Positions 24,433-33,324 of a stretch of DNA of 64,000 nucleotides are shown in pieces. Origin of the DNA: Pseudomonadota bacterium (lineage in GTDB: Bacteria; Myxococcota_A; Polyangia; GCA-2747355). The position numbers were made by a program, and so were the translations under genes. The stretch is taken from NCBI GenBank assembly GCA_016711215.1, contig JADJTL010000004.1:186001-250000 (forward strand), written 5' to 3'. Position 1 is the stretch's first letter, and every line of letters starts with the position of its first letter. The notes below the pieces were generated by a model that searched no databases, was not told the DNA's origin, and saw only the letters and a program-made list of their open reading frames with translations.

Positions 24433-24887
24433 TCGCCCGCTGGCTCTATCCCAACCTTGATCTCCTCACGCAGGAGTATGTACTTGTCCAGGCGTGGAAG
24501 AAGACCGCAGCGCACATCCGCAGGCACAATTGGTATTCGGACACCCTCGCTCTTGACCGAGCGACTGTAAATCTGCCGCATTTTCTGGCGGCGCTTGCTG
24601 AACGACTGCAGGCACCGAGCCAATGGAACAGCGCTCCGCTCCGAATTGTCCCTGCGCCAAAGGGGCAGCGATGGGTCGTCGATCGTCGCAGGAAGCAGTG
24701 GCGACCCATCGAGAAGGGAGCAACCGCCGCAAAGCTGCGACCACTGGCACACGTCGACTTGGCAGACCAGGTTGCTGCGTCTGCCATCATGCTGTGTTTG
24801 GCAGACCGGATTGAGACGCTGCAAGGCGATCCTCGCAAGCCGCTCTCTGCTGTTGATGCGCGCAAGAGCATTGTCTCCCATGCGTGA
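24429..24887 (+). pseudogene. Reverse transcriptase (RNA-directed DNA polymerase), N-terminal fragment
   Basis: 152 residues: WLYPNLDLLTQEYVLVQAWK, RRHNWYSDTLALDRATVNLP, then LRPLAHVDLADQVAASAIML and CLADRIETLQGDP. This resembles the N-terminal part of bacterial reverse transcriptases found beside defence genes: 'vl..AWKK...yir.h.WyadtleLd' and 'RPLah....Qv.a.a..mcLaD.iE..qG'. The palm with YxDD is missing because the frame stops at the edge of the IS4-type remnant. It starts in an ATGA overlap with the linker ORF, so hsdR, linker and RT were one transcription unit. The subgroup cannot be told from this part. Confidence 0.65.
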
Positions 24888-25745
24888 TCAGTTAAGCGAA
24901 GCGTGGGCAACACGGAGCCGTTTGGGCTGACCTGGGGAGATGCGCCAACCGCGCATTTGGTCGAGGACGGAGGGGCGGCGCCGCCAGTTGGGGTCGGTCT
25001 CGCCGTTGAATAGCTCGGCGAGGCGACGCCACTCGAGGTCGGCCTCGCGGCCGGAGAGCTCAAAGGCCCGGCCAATGGCAAAGGCGGCGACGGCGACCAT
25101 ACGCGCGAGGGCTTGTGGATGCAGCGGCGGCTTCGTCCGCTCGGCCCTGCCGCGAGGAGAGCGCCTCCGGCGGCGGTGATGGTGCGCAAGCATGCAAACG
25201 ATGACCGAAGCGACCATCGCGGCGTGCACCAGGGCACGCACCGCAGGGAGCCTGTCTTGGCGCCGATGTCGTCCAGGCGCAAACAGGACTTGTCGAGCTT
25301 GTTGTCGAGTTCGATCTCCCAGCGCACCCGATAGAGGTCGGCGACAGCACGTGGCGCAACGTCGGGAGCGAGGTTGGTTAGATAGAAGCAGTAGCCCTTT
25401 GGGGTCGAGACGCCCACCAGCCGTGCACCGACCACGCGCGACCCATGGCCGAGCTCGACGTCGGCGTCGATTACCTTGCCGTCGAGCTTGAGCACCTCGC
25501 GTTGCAGCAGGAGGTCGAGGTCTGTTCCGGGCGCAAACGTGCGGCTGACGCTGCCACGCGCGACGTGCAACACCTTCGGCTTCCAATTCTCTTTCAGCCG
25601 CAGCACATACGAGACGCCGTAGCGGTCGCAGCTCGACAACAGCTTCAGCGAAGCATAGCCCAGGTCCACCAACAGCCCGAGGCCACGCCAGCTCTCGTCG
25701 AGCTTTAGATGCGGCGCGTCGGTATGGACCGGCCCCGCCGGTAGA
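24888..25745 (-). pseudogene. IS4-family transposase, frameshifted and lacking its N-terminus
   Basis: Two minus-strand frames together give an IS4-like C-terminal half. The first (about 25745-25250) reads LVDLGYASLKLLSSCDRYGV, SYVLRLKENWKPKVLHVARG and LYRVRWEIELDNKLDKSCLR. The second, after a shift near 25250, reads LVHAAMVASVIVCMLAHHH, AFAIGRAFELSGREADLEWR and DPNWRRRPSVLDQMRGW, stopping at 24888. The catalytic Glu (RWEIE) is kept, but the N-terminal Asp-containing region is gone, replaced by the GC-rich array at 25.77 kb. Its insertion end near 24.88 kb truncates the reverse-transcriptase gene. Confidence 0.85.
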
Positions 25746-25769
25746 CCGGCCCGCCCGCCGATGCTGCGG

Positions 25770-26030
25770 CGTCTTCAGCAACCCGGGTGCGGCGTCCCCG
25801 GGTGCGGCGGCGTCAACCCGGGTGCGGCGTCCCCGCGGCGTCCCCGCGGGGTGCGGCGTCCCCGCGCGGGTGCGGCGTCCCCGGCGTCCCGGTGCGTCCC
25901 CGGTGCGTCCCCGTGCGTCCCCGTGCGGGTGCGGCGTCCCCGTTCGTCCCCGTCCCGGCATGCCGTCCGCGGGGCGTCCGGCATGCGGCGTCCGGCAACC
26001 CGGGTGCGGCTTTCGCTTTCGGGGCTTTCG
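25770..26030. repeat. Extreme GC-rich degenerate tandem array
   Basis: About 250 bases built from variants of gtgcggcgtcccc and gtgcgtcccc in head-to-tail order, with embedded cccgggtgcggc blocks. Unit length drifts (about 10-17 bases), so all frames stay open and yield Gly/Pro/Arg/Ala repeats on either strand. No single frame is convincing as protein. It separates the IS4 remnant from the sequence at 26.04 kb. Confidence 0.85.
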
Positions 26031-26039
26031 GCTTGGTTC

Positions 26040-26300
26040 CTCCACCGCGGTTGACATAGGGCTGGCCCGCATGGACCGGGTCGAAACGTATCGCCGGCGG
26101 GACCTCGCTGGCCTCGAGATGAAGCGTCGAGCGCCTGGCCCAGTCGCTCCCAGCGCTGGTCTCGAAGATGCCGGAGTTGGCGCCGTCGGCGGTCAGGGCC
26201 AGCAGGTGTTGCGGACGGGACGGGTCGACGGCCAGCGCCCGAAGAACGTAGGACGCGATCGCGAGATTGCCGGCCGCGACAGGCGTCGGGGGCGGCGTCC
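26040..26300 (-). pseudogene. Fragment of a beta-propeller (BNR/Ycf48-like) protein
   Basis: The minus strand reads SYVLRALAVDPSRPQHLLAL, then TADGANSGIFETSAGSDWAR and PPAIRFDPVHAGQPYVNRGG. The pattern 'vDP.rP..llal....G.fet..gs.W.r.......i.fDP..ag..Yv..gg' is that of Asp-box/BNR propeller blades (sortilin- or Ycf48-like). About 80 codons, then the frame dissolves into the tandem array. No start or signal peptide is evident, so it is treated as debris. Confidence 0.45.
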
Positions 26301-26525
26301 GCGTCCGGGTGCTGCGTCCGGCGCCGCGTCCGGCATCCGCAACTCTCGCGCTCACCTGCCGAGAACCGCTTAGTCACTCCGCCGATTCGTCGCCTCAGTG
26401 ACTGCCTGCTCTGGGCAACGCGGAGCACCAAATCCCAGGCGGAGCGCACCCCACGCGCCGAGGTTCACCGAAGCCGTGCGCTCTTGAGCGGCTCGCGTCG
26501 CGGCTGGGCTGCAAAAGAGGACATC

Positions 26526-26966
26526 ATGATCGGTTTCACGATGCACGCGTACGGATTGGGGCGCTTTGTGGCTGATGCGCGCAGGTCGACAGAGGGGCGC
26601 ATTTGGTTTGGCGGGCTCGCTGCGCTTGGCAGCATCGAGCCCCTCTCCCCCGGCGTAAGAAAGGCAGCGCTGCGCGCCGTCGAGCACGGATTTAAGAGGC
26701 AGGCGCAGCTCGAGGCCTACAATGCCTGCGCCCAGCAGTGGGACTGCCTGCTGACTGTGGTCGGTGACGTGAGGCTTTCCTTCCGCTTCGAAAGCGGTCC
26801 CGATCCTCGAGCGCAGTACACTCAGTTCTCGAGGATCTTGGACCAAGTGAAGCTCGGTGATCAGGTGGTGCTCACGCTCGTGCGCCTCCTCGCCCACTAT
26901 CAATGGCATGTCCTCGAAGATGGCTACACGGGACCCTGTTGGTTGCAACTGTCTGTCGAGCTTTGA
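26526..26966 (+). CDS. Hypothetical cytoplasmic protein
   Basis: 146 residues from the ATG at 26526, preceded by agaggac about 4 bases upstream; an in-frame start exists 42 bases earlier. No signal peptide or membrane helix. A mixed helix/strand protein (GFTMHAYGLGRFVADARRST, ILDQVKLGDQVVLTLVRLLA). No known family recognised. It is followed after 53 bases by a membrane-anchored unknown on the same strand, so the two may be an operon. The mobile debris upstream suggests an accessory gene. Confidence 0.5.
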   Translation: MIGFTMHAYGLGRFVADARRSTEGRIWFGGLAALGSIEPLSPGVRKAALRAVEHGFKRQAQLEAYNACAQQWDCLLTVVGDVRLSFRFESGPDPRAQYTQFSRILDQVKLGDQVVLTLVRLLAHYQWHVLEDGYTGPCWLQLSVEL

Positions 26967-27019
26967 CTTGGCTCCTGATTCATCGGCAGGCGACCACGTC
27001 GCCGCCGCGCGAGGCATGC

Positions 27020-27973
27020 ATGGCGCGTTTCACTTCTCGTTGGTGGGTGGTCGCGCTGCTGGGCGCAGTCGCCGCCCTCATCGCCGCGGCCTCGATTCTT
27101 GCGCTCTTGAGCGCCTCCCTCGCACAGGATTGGGCGGAGGTGGAGCGCTGGGCTTCCACGGACTCCGAGCGGCCTCGGACGCCCGCGGCACGCGCACTGC
27201 TCGTGGCCGCAAAGGCCCTCGGGAGTTGCAGTCTTCCCGCCTGCAATGCGGCACGCCGCGGACAGGTCCCATCCCGCCGCGAGCGGGACGCCTCGCGCGA
27301 CCACGACGCTCTCCCGCTGCCACTGCGCGACGGCTTTCGGGCCATCGATGACTTCTACCGCACGCGCAGCGACCTGGCTCCCTGCTATGCGGTCTTCACA
27401 CCCATCCTCCTGCAACTCGGACTGCTGCGCCTCGGCTTCGATGACGGAGCGATCGGGAGTCGGGCAACCGACGCCGTATACTACCTGGCGCAGCGGATGA
27501 GAACGCGCGGACGAATCTCAGAGCTTGTCTTTGGCGCGCTGCTAAGCGCCAAGGCAAGCGCCTGGCTTCACGCCCAAGCAGGTCACCGCGAAGCCTACGT
27601 TCCCGGCGCCGCATCGCGGGCCCTACCAACCGAGGCTCGCGCCCATACCCTGCGCCGCGTCAAGCAGTTCGGTCCCTCGAAGGAGGAGCTCTTCTCGGGG
27701 CTGGCCCGTGCGGCCGTGTGTGACTATCGATTCATCGAGGCCGTGGACCTGGCGAGTGGCGACGGCCTCCTCGCCCGCGCGCGGCGCAGCCTCGCACGCT
27801 ACGCGATCGTGGCCTCCTTCAAACGGCTTCGCCCGCGCCTTGCCGACCTCGACGCGCTCGCGGTCGAGCTGCGCGAAATCCAGGCCTCCCCCGCCGCTTT
27901 CTCCAGCTTTTCGGGAATGGAGTCAGCCGTGCGCGTCTACGCCCGCCTCCTGGCGCCGGAACACGCGAGCTGA
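27020..27973 (+). CDS. Membrane-anchored protein of unknown function
   Basis: 317 residues from ATG 27020; a longer frame from 26903 lacks a Shine-Dalgarno and would bury the anchor. One N-terminal membrane helix (WWVVALLGAVAALIAAASIL, about 7-28) is followed by a large extracytoplasmic or cytoplasmic helical domain (DGFRAIDDFYRTRSDLAPCY; DAVYYLAQRMRTRGRISELV; VDLASGDGLLARARRSLARY). The repeated helix pairs could be solenoid-like, but no TPR consensus fits well. No family recognised. Confidence 0.6.
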   Translation: MARFTSRWWVVALLGAVAALIAAASILALLSASLAQDWAEVERWASTDSERPRTPAARALLVAAKALGSCSLPACNAARRGQVPSRRERDASRDHDALPLPLRDGFRAIDDFYRTRSDLAPCYAVFTPILLQLGLLRLGFDDGAIGSRATDAVYYLAQRMRTRGRISELVFGALLSAKASAWLHAQAGHREAYVPGAASRALPTEARAHTLRRVKQFGPSKEELFSGLARAAVCDYRFIEAVDLASGDGLLARARRSLARYAIVASFKRLRPRLADLDALAVELREIQASPAAFSSFSGMESAVRVYARLLAPEHAS

Positions 27974-28116
27974 TCACCCCGAGCGCAGCCCGACCCGGGG
28001 AACCTCAGCGGTGCGGACTGGCAGCCCGTCTCGGACGCGCCTCCGCCCCGGGCCAGCCAAACCCGGAACTCGGCCAAGCCGGCCTGCGGGCGCCACCGCC
28101 GAACGACGCGTGCGAG

Positions 28117-30162
28117 CTAGTGAGTGCGGTCGACCAGGCAAACGCTGGCATGTTCGGCGTCGAACGCGATCTGGCAACCCTCGAGCGCGGGCAACAGGCT
28201 CTTGAAGTGTGGCGGTGGCGCGGCCAACAGCCGACCGAGCCTCTGCTCGAGCGCCTCGACGAGCCGCCTACCCTGCGCGCCCACCAGCGCCGCAGTCGCG
28301 GAATCGGCGGTCAAAGCGACAAGGGGGGCAGCATCGCCCGCTGCGGCGTCGAGCGTGTCCGCGGCGCTCGCGTCGAGTCGCAGGCCGAGGATTTCCGCCA
28401 CGGGCAGGCCTGTAGCCGGAACCCAGGGCCGGAGCGCAAGACCGGCCGCCCTTCGCTCCGCGTGCTTCATGGCGCGCGCACTGCGCTGCTCGGCGAGGAG
28501 CTCGAGCACCGCCTGTAGCGCGGCGTCGAAGACCACTCGCCGGGTCGGCCCAACGGGGGGGTCACCCCAGAACCCGCGCCAGAAGCGCGGCCCGGCGCCA
28601 AGGCGCTGCCCCACGAGGGGCCGCCTGCCGTCCCAGGCATGCACGGTCTTGATGACCTCACGGTCGCCCTCGGCCCCCCCCTTGCTGTCGCTGAGACTGA
28701 AGCTCCAACGGAGATCGTTCTCGCCGGGTAAGCCGCGTGCAAGCGTATCGAGCAGTCTCAGCGCATGCCACACCGTCAGCTCATGCTCGGGACCGTAGAG
28801 TTCCGCCCTCACCCCGTAGCGCGGCTCCCGGTTTGGTTGGTGGAGCCCAGGCGTTTCGATCCCGAGCGCCAGCGCGCTGCGTGCCGGATCGGCGAGAACG
28901 TCGCCGAGTGTCCAGGCCGCCTGCTGGACGCCGACGCCGGCGGGCACCCCGAGCGCAGCGGCACGCTGCCGCAAGGCAAGGGCATCCTGCGGCCGCGCCC
29001 GGGCAACCTGCTCGAGCGCGTCGGCGACGATGCGCTGGCCCAGCAGAAGCGGCGCTTGCTTGCGATAGAGCCCGCGGTTACCCGCAAGCGCGTCGTTACT
29101 ATCCTCACGCGCCAGGCGGCCGAGCCGTTCTACACCGGCGGCTGACTTCAGCGCCTCGTCGTCGGCCGGTAGCCCGAAGACGACGAAGGGGCCGCTCGCG
29201 AGGCCGGCACGCTCGAGCAGGGTTTGACACCAGGCCTGGATTGCCAGCGCCGAATCGGCTGCGCCCTGCTGGGTGCCCGCGCAGGCCGCCTCGAGGGCCA
29301 GTCGAACGCGGCCGGACTCGCACTCCGCACCCGGGGCCGTAAAGGTTCCGTGGTCTCCTTCGTCCGCCGCGCGCCCCGCCCGTGGATGGTCCTTCGAGGA
29401 GGCGGCGACATAGAGGATTCGATCCGGGAACTGCGACTGCAGGTCCCGCAGGTCCGTCAGTAGGGCCTCACCGCTCGTCGCCAAGCGCTGCGCCGCCCCA
29501 TGTTCCAGGGGGCTGTGCGCCAGCAGCGCCTTCGCACCCGCGAGCCACGCGCGGGCGCCAGACCCCGCGGCGTCGGCAGCCGCCAGCGCGGGCCGCATCA
29601 ACTCAAGGAAGGCGCCGAGGCTCGCCGCATTGAAGCGCTCGCCAGCGACCCCGGCCTGGAGCAGGCTCGCGAGCTCCAGCCAGGGGCTCGCGTCTTCGGG
29701 CGACGATTGACCCGCGGCGTGCTGCGTCGCCTGGGCGACTGCCACCGCGAGCGGCCGACGTTGCGAGCGAGGGTCATCTTTCGGCGGCGCGGTCGCGGCT
29801 GTCCACAGCGCCAGATACTGCTCGAGGTGCTTGACTCGGGCGTGATGCACGCCCTGAACGCGGACCACGACGGCTGGGACCCCGCCCGAGCTGTCGACCT
29901 CGCGCAGCTCGCCGAGCTTCACGAGCGCCCCGACGACTTCCAGCAGGGCGCGGGAGGTCGCTTTGGGCAACCAGGGCAGCCTCGCCGCTACGCGAAGCAC
30001 CGTTGCCGCATTGCCTCTCCCGCCGGTATCGCCGTGGCCACGCCCGCCGCTGACGGCCTGCAGCGCCCGTGGCGACGCCATGAGCAGCGCGCCGACGAGC
30101 AACGCCCGACCCGGCACCCGAAGTGCACACCACCCCCCGACTCGCCCCCGCCTGCCCATCAT
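28117..30162 (-). CDS. Large exported protein of unknown function
   Basis: 681 residues (or 680 from the second ATG, 30159, which is better spaced from the preceding GGGGGGA). An Arg-rich n-region and hydrophobic core (RALLVGALLMASPRALQA) form a signal peptide. The mature part is Ala/Leu-rich and mostly helical, with a few beta segments (DRILYVAASSKDH, GPFVVFGLPADDEAL). A C-terminal block after residue 480 has charged and aromatic residues (VIKTVHAWDGRRP, RFWRGFWGDPP). No recognised family. It follows the trypsin-like protease gene after 60 bases on the same strand, so it may be its substrate or partner. Confidence 0.65.
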   Translation of the reverse strand: MMGRRGRVGGWCALRVPGRALLVGALLMASPRALQAVSGGRGHGDTGGRGNAATVLRVAARLPWLPKATSRALLEVVGALVKLGELREVDSSGGVPAVVVRVQGVHHARVKHLEQYLALWTAATAPPKDDPRSQRRPLAVAVAQATQHAAGQSSPEDASPWLELASLLQAGVAGERFNAASLGAFLELMRPALAAADAAGSGARAWLAGAKALLAHSPLEHGAAQRLATSGEALLTDLRDLQSQFPDRILYVAASSKDHPRAGRAADEGDHGTFTAPGAECESGRVRLALEAACAGTQQGAADSALAIQAWCQTLLERAGLASGPFVVFGLPADDEALKSAAGVERLGRLAREDSNDALAGNRGLYRKQAPLLLGQRIVADALEQVARARPQDALALRQRAAALGVPAGVGVQQAAWTLGDVLADPARSALALGIETPGLHQPNREPRYGVRAELYGPEHELTVWHALRLLDTLARGLPGENDLRWSFSLSDSKGGAEGDREVIKTVHAWDGRRPLVGQRLGAGPRFWRGFWGDPPVGPTRRVVFDAALQAVLELLAEQRSARAMKHAERRAAGLALRPWVPATGLPVAEILGLRLDASAADTLDAAAGDAAPLVALTADSATAALVGAQGRRLVEALEQRLGRLLAAPPPHFKSLLPALEGCQIAFDAEHASVCLVDRTH

Positions 30163-30222
30163 TCCCCCCGGCCACCAAGGCGGCCCTCATAACCGAGCGC
30201 GACGAGCGGCGCAACGAGCGAG

Positions 30223-31893
30223 TCAGGGCTCTGCGAGCAACGACCTGAGTGCCGCGTGAAGAAAGCCCGGATCGCGAGGCTGCAACACCACGGGAGCTGA
30301 ACGACCGCCGCGGCGCACCTGCAGCCCCGTCGTGTCGGCATTGAGCATCGCCATGACCAGCTCCCAAGGGCCGCCGTCCACAAACACCGGCTCCGAGTCA
30401 CCTGCCTTCAGTTGCGCCCCCTGGAGCACGTCGCCCGGCTGCAGGCCCGTCGCTCCGGCGACGTCACGCCGAAGCTCCCGAATCGTGACGGGGCCAGCGG
30501 TCGAGTCGGTCGACGCCTCGACGCCGATTTCCTTCAGCAAGAGCGCCGCATAGGCATGGTCGGTGAGCTGGCCGCTCAACGCCTGCCGCCTTAACTGAAG
30601 TCCCCCCTGCTTGTCTGGTCGCAGCAGCTCGAACGTGATCGTCGAGTTCGGCGCCTGCATCAGCCGGACGGCCCTCAGCTCTGCGGGACCTGCCGGAAGT
30701 AGCTTCGCACTTCTCCCCTCGATCCAGCTCATTACGGCCTCATCGCTGTGTGCGAAGCCGAGCAGCAAGTCGCCCGCCTTCAGGTTGCCAGCGGGTCCAG
30801 TCTTGAGGCTCGCCGTCACCCTGGAAGCCTGGAGCGGCAGGTGCCCGCCCATCCCCGCAGCGTGCAGCGCTTGCTGGATCTCATACATGCGCTGATTGGA
30901 GAGCGGCTCGGCCATCACCCCGAGCGGTACATGCGCAAGGAGACGATCGGGGCCATCGCCTTCACCGCGGAGAAGGCGCCGCGCGATGGCAGCCAATACC
31001 CACGACGGCAAGGCCAGACCGTCCACGCGCTTGGGCCCAAGCCCCGGCCTGAACCAACTTTCATCCGGGCCGGTGACCATCGAGCTGTTGAGCCCGACGA
31101 CGGCCAAGGCGCCGTCGCGTTCGACCACGCTGGGGCCGCCCGAATTGCCGTGGTCGATGTTCAGGCTGGTGCGCAGTCGATCCGATCTGACGTCGAGAAT
31201 CCGACCCTCATCGACGCGCGGCCGACCCCAGGGGTAGCCGAGCGCGACGTCGGGCTCGCCCGACCTCACGTCATAGGCCAGGGGCAGGGGGTCGAGGCCG
31301 AGCGCGCGCACGAAGTGGCTATCGGCTGCGCCTGCCCACAGCACCGCGAGGTCGCCGTGTCTGGTGGGCGACATGCCTGGCCACCCCGGCCCGAAGGGCT
31401 TCAGGCGTTCGAAGGCGGGACGACCCGTATAACTGCCTGCGCCGCGTAGGACGGTCGCGACCACGTCGGCCGGTTGCGCTCCCTCGACGGCATGCGCATT
31501 CGTAACCAGCGCGAGGTCGCGGCCCGGGACCAGCGGCGCGCCTCGGGGATCGTTCAGGCGAATCAGGACCGCCGTCGCCATCGTCCTCGAGCCGGCAGTC
31601 TCCCGTTCGATCAAGCAGGTCGAGCGGTCCAGGGCCAAACGCGCGGCCTGCATCAGCCCGAACTCGCCCGGCGGCAAGACGCGCAGCGAGGTACATCCCC
31701 CGAGGAGTGCCGGCCAAAGCGCCGCCGCACCGGCACCCGCCATCGCCCGCCGCAAGAACTCCCGGCGCGCCGGCGACTGAGGGCCTGACTTCCCGGCCGA
31801 AATGATAGGCAACGCGATCGCTGTCGGCAGTTCGTGGCCGAGACCCGCCTGGATCAAGGCAGCCAGCAGGAGTCGCGCGACCGTCGTTCGCAT
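30223..31893 (-). CDS. Trypsin-like serine protease with PDZ-like tail, Tat-like lipoprotein signal
   Basis: 556 residues; AGGGAT lies 7 bases before ATG. The catalytic triad is intact: His in VTNAHAVEG (about 134), Asp in HGDLAVLW (about 181), Ser in NIDHGNSGGPSVV (about 250). Two regions (about 320-410 and 440-530), each with 'GnLKaGDLLLGf' or 'GLQPGDVLQG', resemble PDZ domains, so the layout is HtrA/DegP-like. The N-terminus is odd: a first hydrophobic stretch (about 6-28) precedes SPARREFLRRAMAGAGAAAL and LLGGC, i.e. a twin-arginine-like motif and a lipobox at about residue 67. Likely an envelope protease. Confidence 0.85.
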   Translation of the reverse strand: MRTTVARLLLAALIQAGLGHELPTAIALPIISAGKSGPQSPARREFLRRAMAGAGAAALWPALLGGCTSLRVLPPGEFGLMQAARLALDRSTCLIERETAGSRTMATAVLIRLNDPRGAPLVPGRDLALVTNAHAVEGAQPADVVATVLRGAGSYTGRPAFERLKPFGPGWPGMSPTRHGDLAVLWAGAADSHFVRALGLDPLPLAYDVRSGEPDVALGYPWGRPRVDEGRILDVRSDRLRTSLNIDHGNSGGPSVVERDGALAVVGLNSSMVTGPDESWFRPGLGPKRVDGLALPSWVLAAIARRLLRGEGDGPDRLLAHVPLGVMAEPLSNQRMYEIQQALHAAGMGGHLPLQASRVTASLKTGPAGNLKAGDLLLGFAHSDEAVMSWIEGRSAKLLPAGPAELRAVRLMQAPNSTITFELLRPDKQGGLQLRRQALSGQLTDHAYAALLLKEIGVEASTDSTAGPVTIRELRRDVAGATGLQPGDVLQGAQLKAGDSEPVFVDGGPWELVMAMLNADTTGLQVRRGGRSAPVVLQPRDPGFLHAALRSLLAEP

Positions 31894-32504
31894 CGGTTAT
31901 CCCTGATCCTCGAAGGCGGCCAGGCCGCCGGCTGCCTCCAAAGCGAGCCTCGGCCGAACTTGCCCAGCGAGAGTGGAGCGTGACCTCGCCGCGCCGAACG
32001 CGCTGAACGCGCCCTCGGCCCGCATTGGCCCCGGCGCAAAGCAAACCATGTGCCGCGAACCCCTGCGGCGGCAGCCGCGCTCCACAACCGGAGACCGCCG
32101 AGCTATTGCGCGCGGATCGCGGGGTCTTGGCGCCGCTGCGAGCTGCGCAGCCCTATCGTCGCCCGTCGCGAGACGCCTCACTGATTCTCGGAAGCGCCGG
32201 CCTCAAGCGCGCCCCCCGCCACGCTCGCGCGCAGGGCGAGGGAGCCAAAGCAATCGCTCGCGAAAGCTCAGGGTAAGCCAGGATCGACGCTCCCTGGCGG
32301 GTGGGGCGGCACCGGAGAGCTGTGAGTGAGCGCTGGGGGACGATGACTGGGACGACCGCTCAAGACCTTACCAGCACCTGCGGCGACCTGCGCGTGCGGC
32401 CGTTGGCCAGCGGCCGTTGGCCAGCGGCCGTTGGCCAGCGGCCGTTGGCCAGCCCCAGGCGGCTTGCGCAGCGATCCGTCGCCTTGGCTGCGCGCTAGCC
32501 TCAG
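31894..32504. other. Long intergenic region with a 14-bp tandem array
   Basis: No supported gene in 611 bases. It must contain the promoter of the protease gene (minus strand), which I cannot place. The only structured part is the array at 32397-32452. The remainder is GC-rich with open but unconvincing frames. Confidence 0.45.
32397..32452. repeat. 14-bp tandem array, four perfect copies
   Basis: Unit cggccgttggccag repeated four times without mismatch. Each unit contains the near-palindrome tggccagcggcc across its junction, so the array can fold into alternating hairpins. It lies 53 bases downstream of the tRNA-Gly 3' end. Confidence 0.92.
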
Positions 32505-32577
32505 AGCGGGATACCGGGTTCGAACCGGCGACATTCAGCTTGGGAAGCTGACACTCTACCAACTGAGTTAATCCCGC
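32505..32577 (-). tRNA. tRNA-Gly (anticodon CCC)
   Basis: The minus strand starts GCGGGAT and ends ATCCCGC plus a discriminator T, giving a perfect 7-bp acceptor stem. The D-arm has AACTCAGTTGGTAGAGT, the anticodon arm TCAGC-TTCCCAA-GCTGA gives CCC at 34-36, and the T-arm is CCGGTTCGAACCCGG. CCA is not encoded. It reads GGG codons. No T-tract terminator is seen downstream. Confidence 0.95.
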
Positions 32578-32649
32578 ACGCAACGCCGTCGTCTCGCTCG
32601 TTTTCGTTCTCATGTCAAGGCCCTGCGCTCCGCGCGCGGCGGCAGGGCG

Positions 32650-32760
32650 AGGGCCTCTAACTCCGAGGAAATCCGCTGCCGCGGACCGCGACCACGTCTC
32701 GCCTATCCCCAGCGGCCTTTCGGCGCTTCATCGCAAAGGTCAACGCTGCGCGCTCGCGAT
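32650..32760 (-). pseudogene. Degenerate ISAs1-type element end with transposase tail
   Basis: The minus-strand tail reads NRERAALTFAMKRRKAAGDR and ends GSGFPRS, related to the end of the intact transposase (REPSVMSVAMKRRRAAWSRS ... GFPEV). The DNA at 32652-32685 (ctctaactccgaggaaatcc) is likewise a diverged form of the intact element's end (catctaaacctcaggaaatcc). An old third remnant of this IS group. Confidence 0.65.
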
Positions 32761-32829
32761 TGGGCGCGGAAGACGCCAAGCGAGTGACCATCTCACCTGG
32801 CGCTCTTCCAGGCCTTCCCGCGCGCGCCG

Positions 32830-33324
32830 CGCAGGTCGCTGACCCTGGCAGCGCCCAGTACAGGTCATTGTCGACCTCCGGCATTCGTATTTGGCGTTCT
32901 ACACACCAGGCTGGCTGCCCTGGGTCAACCAGCGTGCAGACCCTCTTGTCGAGCAGGGCTTCGGCATCCCCCAGGCGCACCACCGACAGCGGCTCGCTCG
33001 CCCAGAGGTTTTCCCCCAGCGTTCCCAGTGCGCGCTGAGGCACTTCGCCGTGAACGCGAAGGGCCAGCGGCCGAGCTCCGCCCACGTCCCGCGAGCGTCC
33101 GTGATCACGAGATGGCCTCGATAGGAGAGCAAGCGGAAGGCAGGCACCCTCACCCCGTAGCGTTCCGGGTGGGTGGGGCGAGCGCGAGGATCGTGTTGGC
33201 CCGGCGCGCGCGGATGGATGTAAGACTGCGGCGAGGTTTCTGCCGCCGACGGCTCTGCGGCCCCTGCGCTTCCGGCGTCTGCGCTCTGCACCGTCTGCTG
33301 CTCGAGGTCCTGCATGCCACCCAC
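32830..33324 (-). pseudogene. Broken ORF of unknown function
   Basis: Two minus-strand frames seem to continue each other. 33324 to about 33015 gives RYGVRVPAFRLLSYRGHLVI and ELGRWPFAFTAKCLSAHWER; then, after a shift, ENLWASEPLSVVRLGDAEAL and QIRMPEVDNDLYWALPGSAT run to about 32830. The joined sequence looks protein-like (aromatic residues, balanced charge), unlike typical antisense frames. It begins by overlapping the start of the plus-strand Lnb-like gene and ends at an IS remnant. Family unknown; a decayed gene is the simplest reading. Confidence 0.35.
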
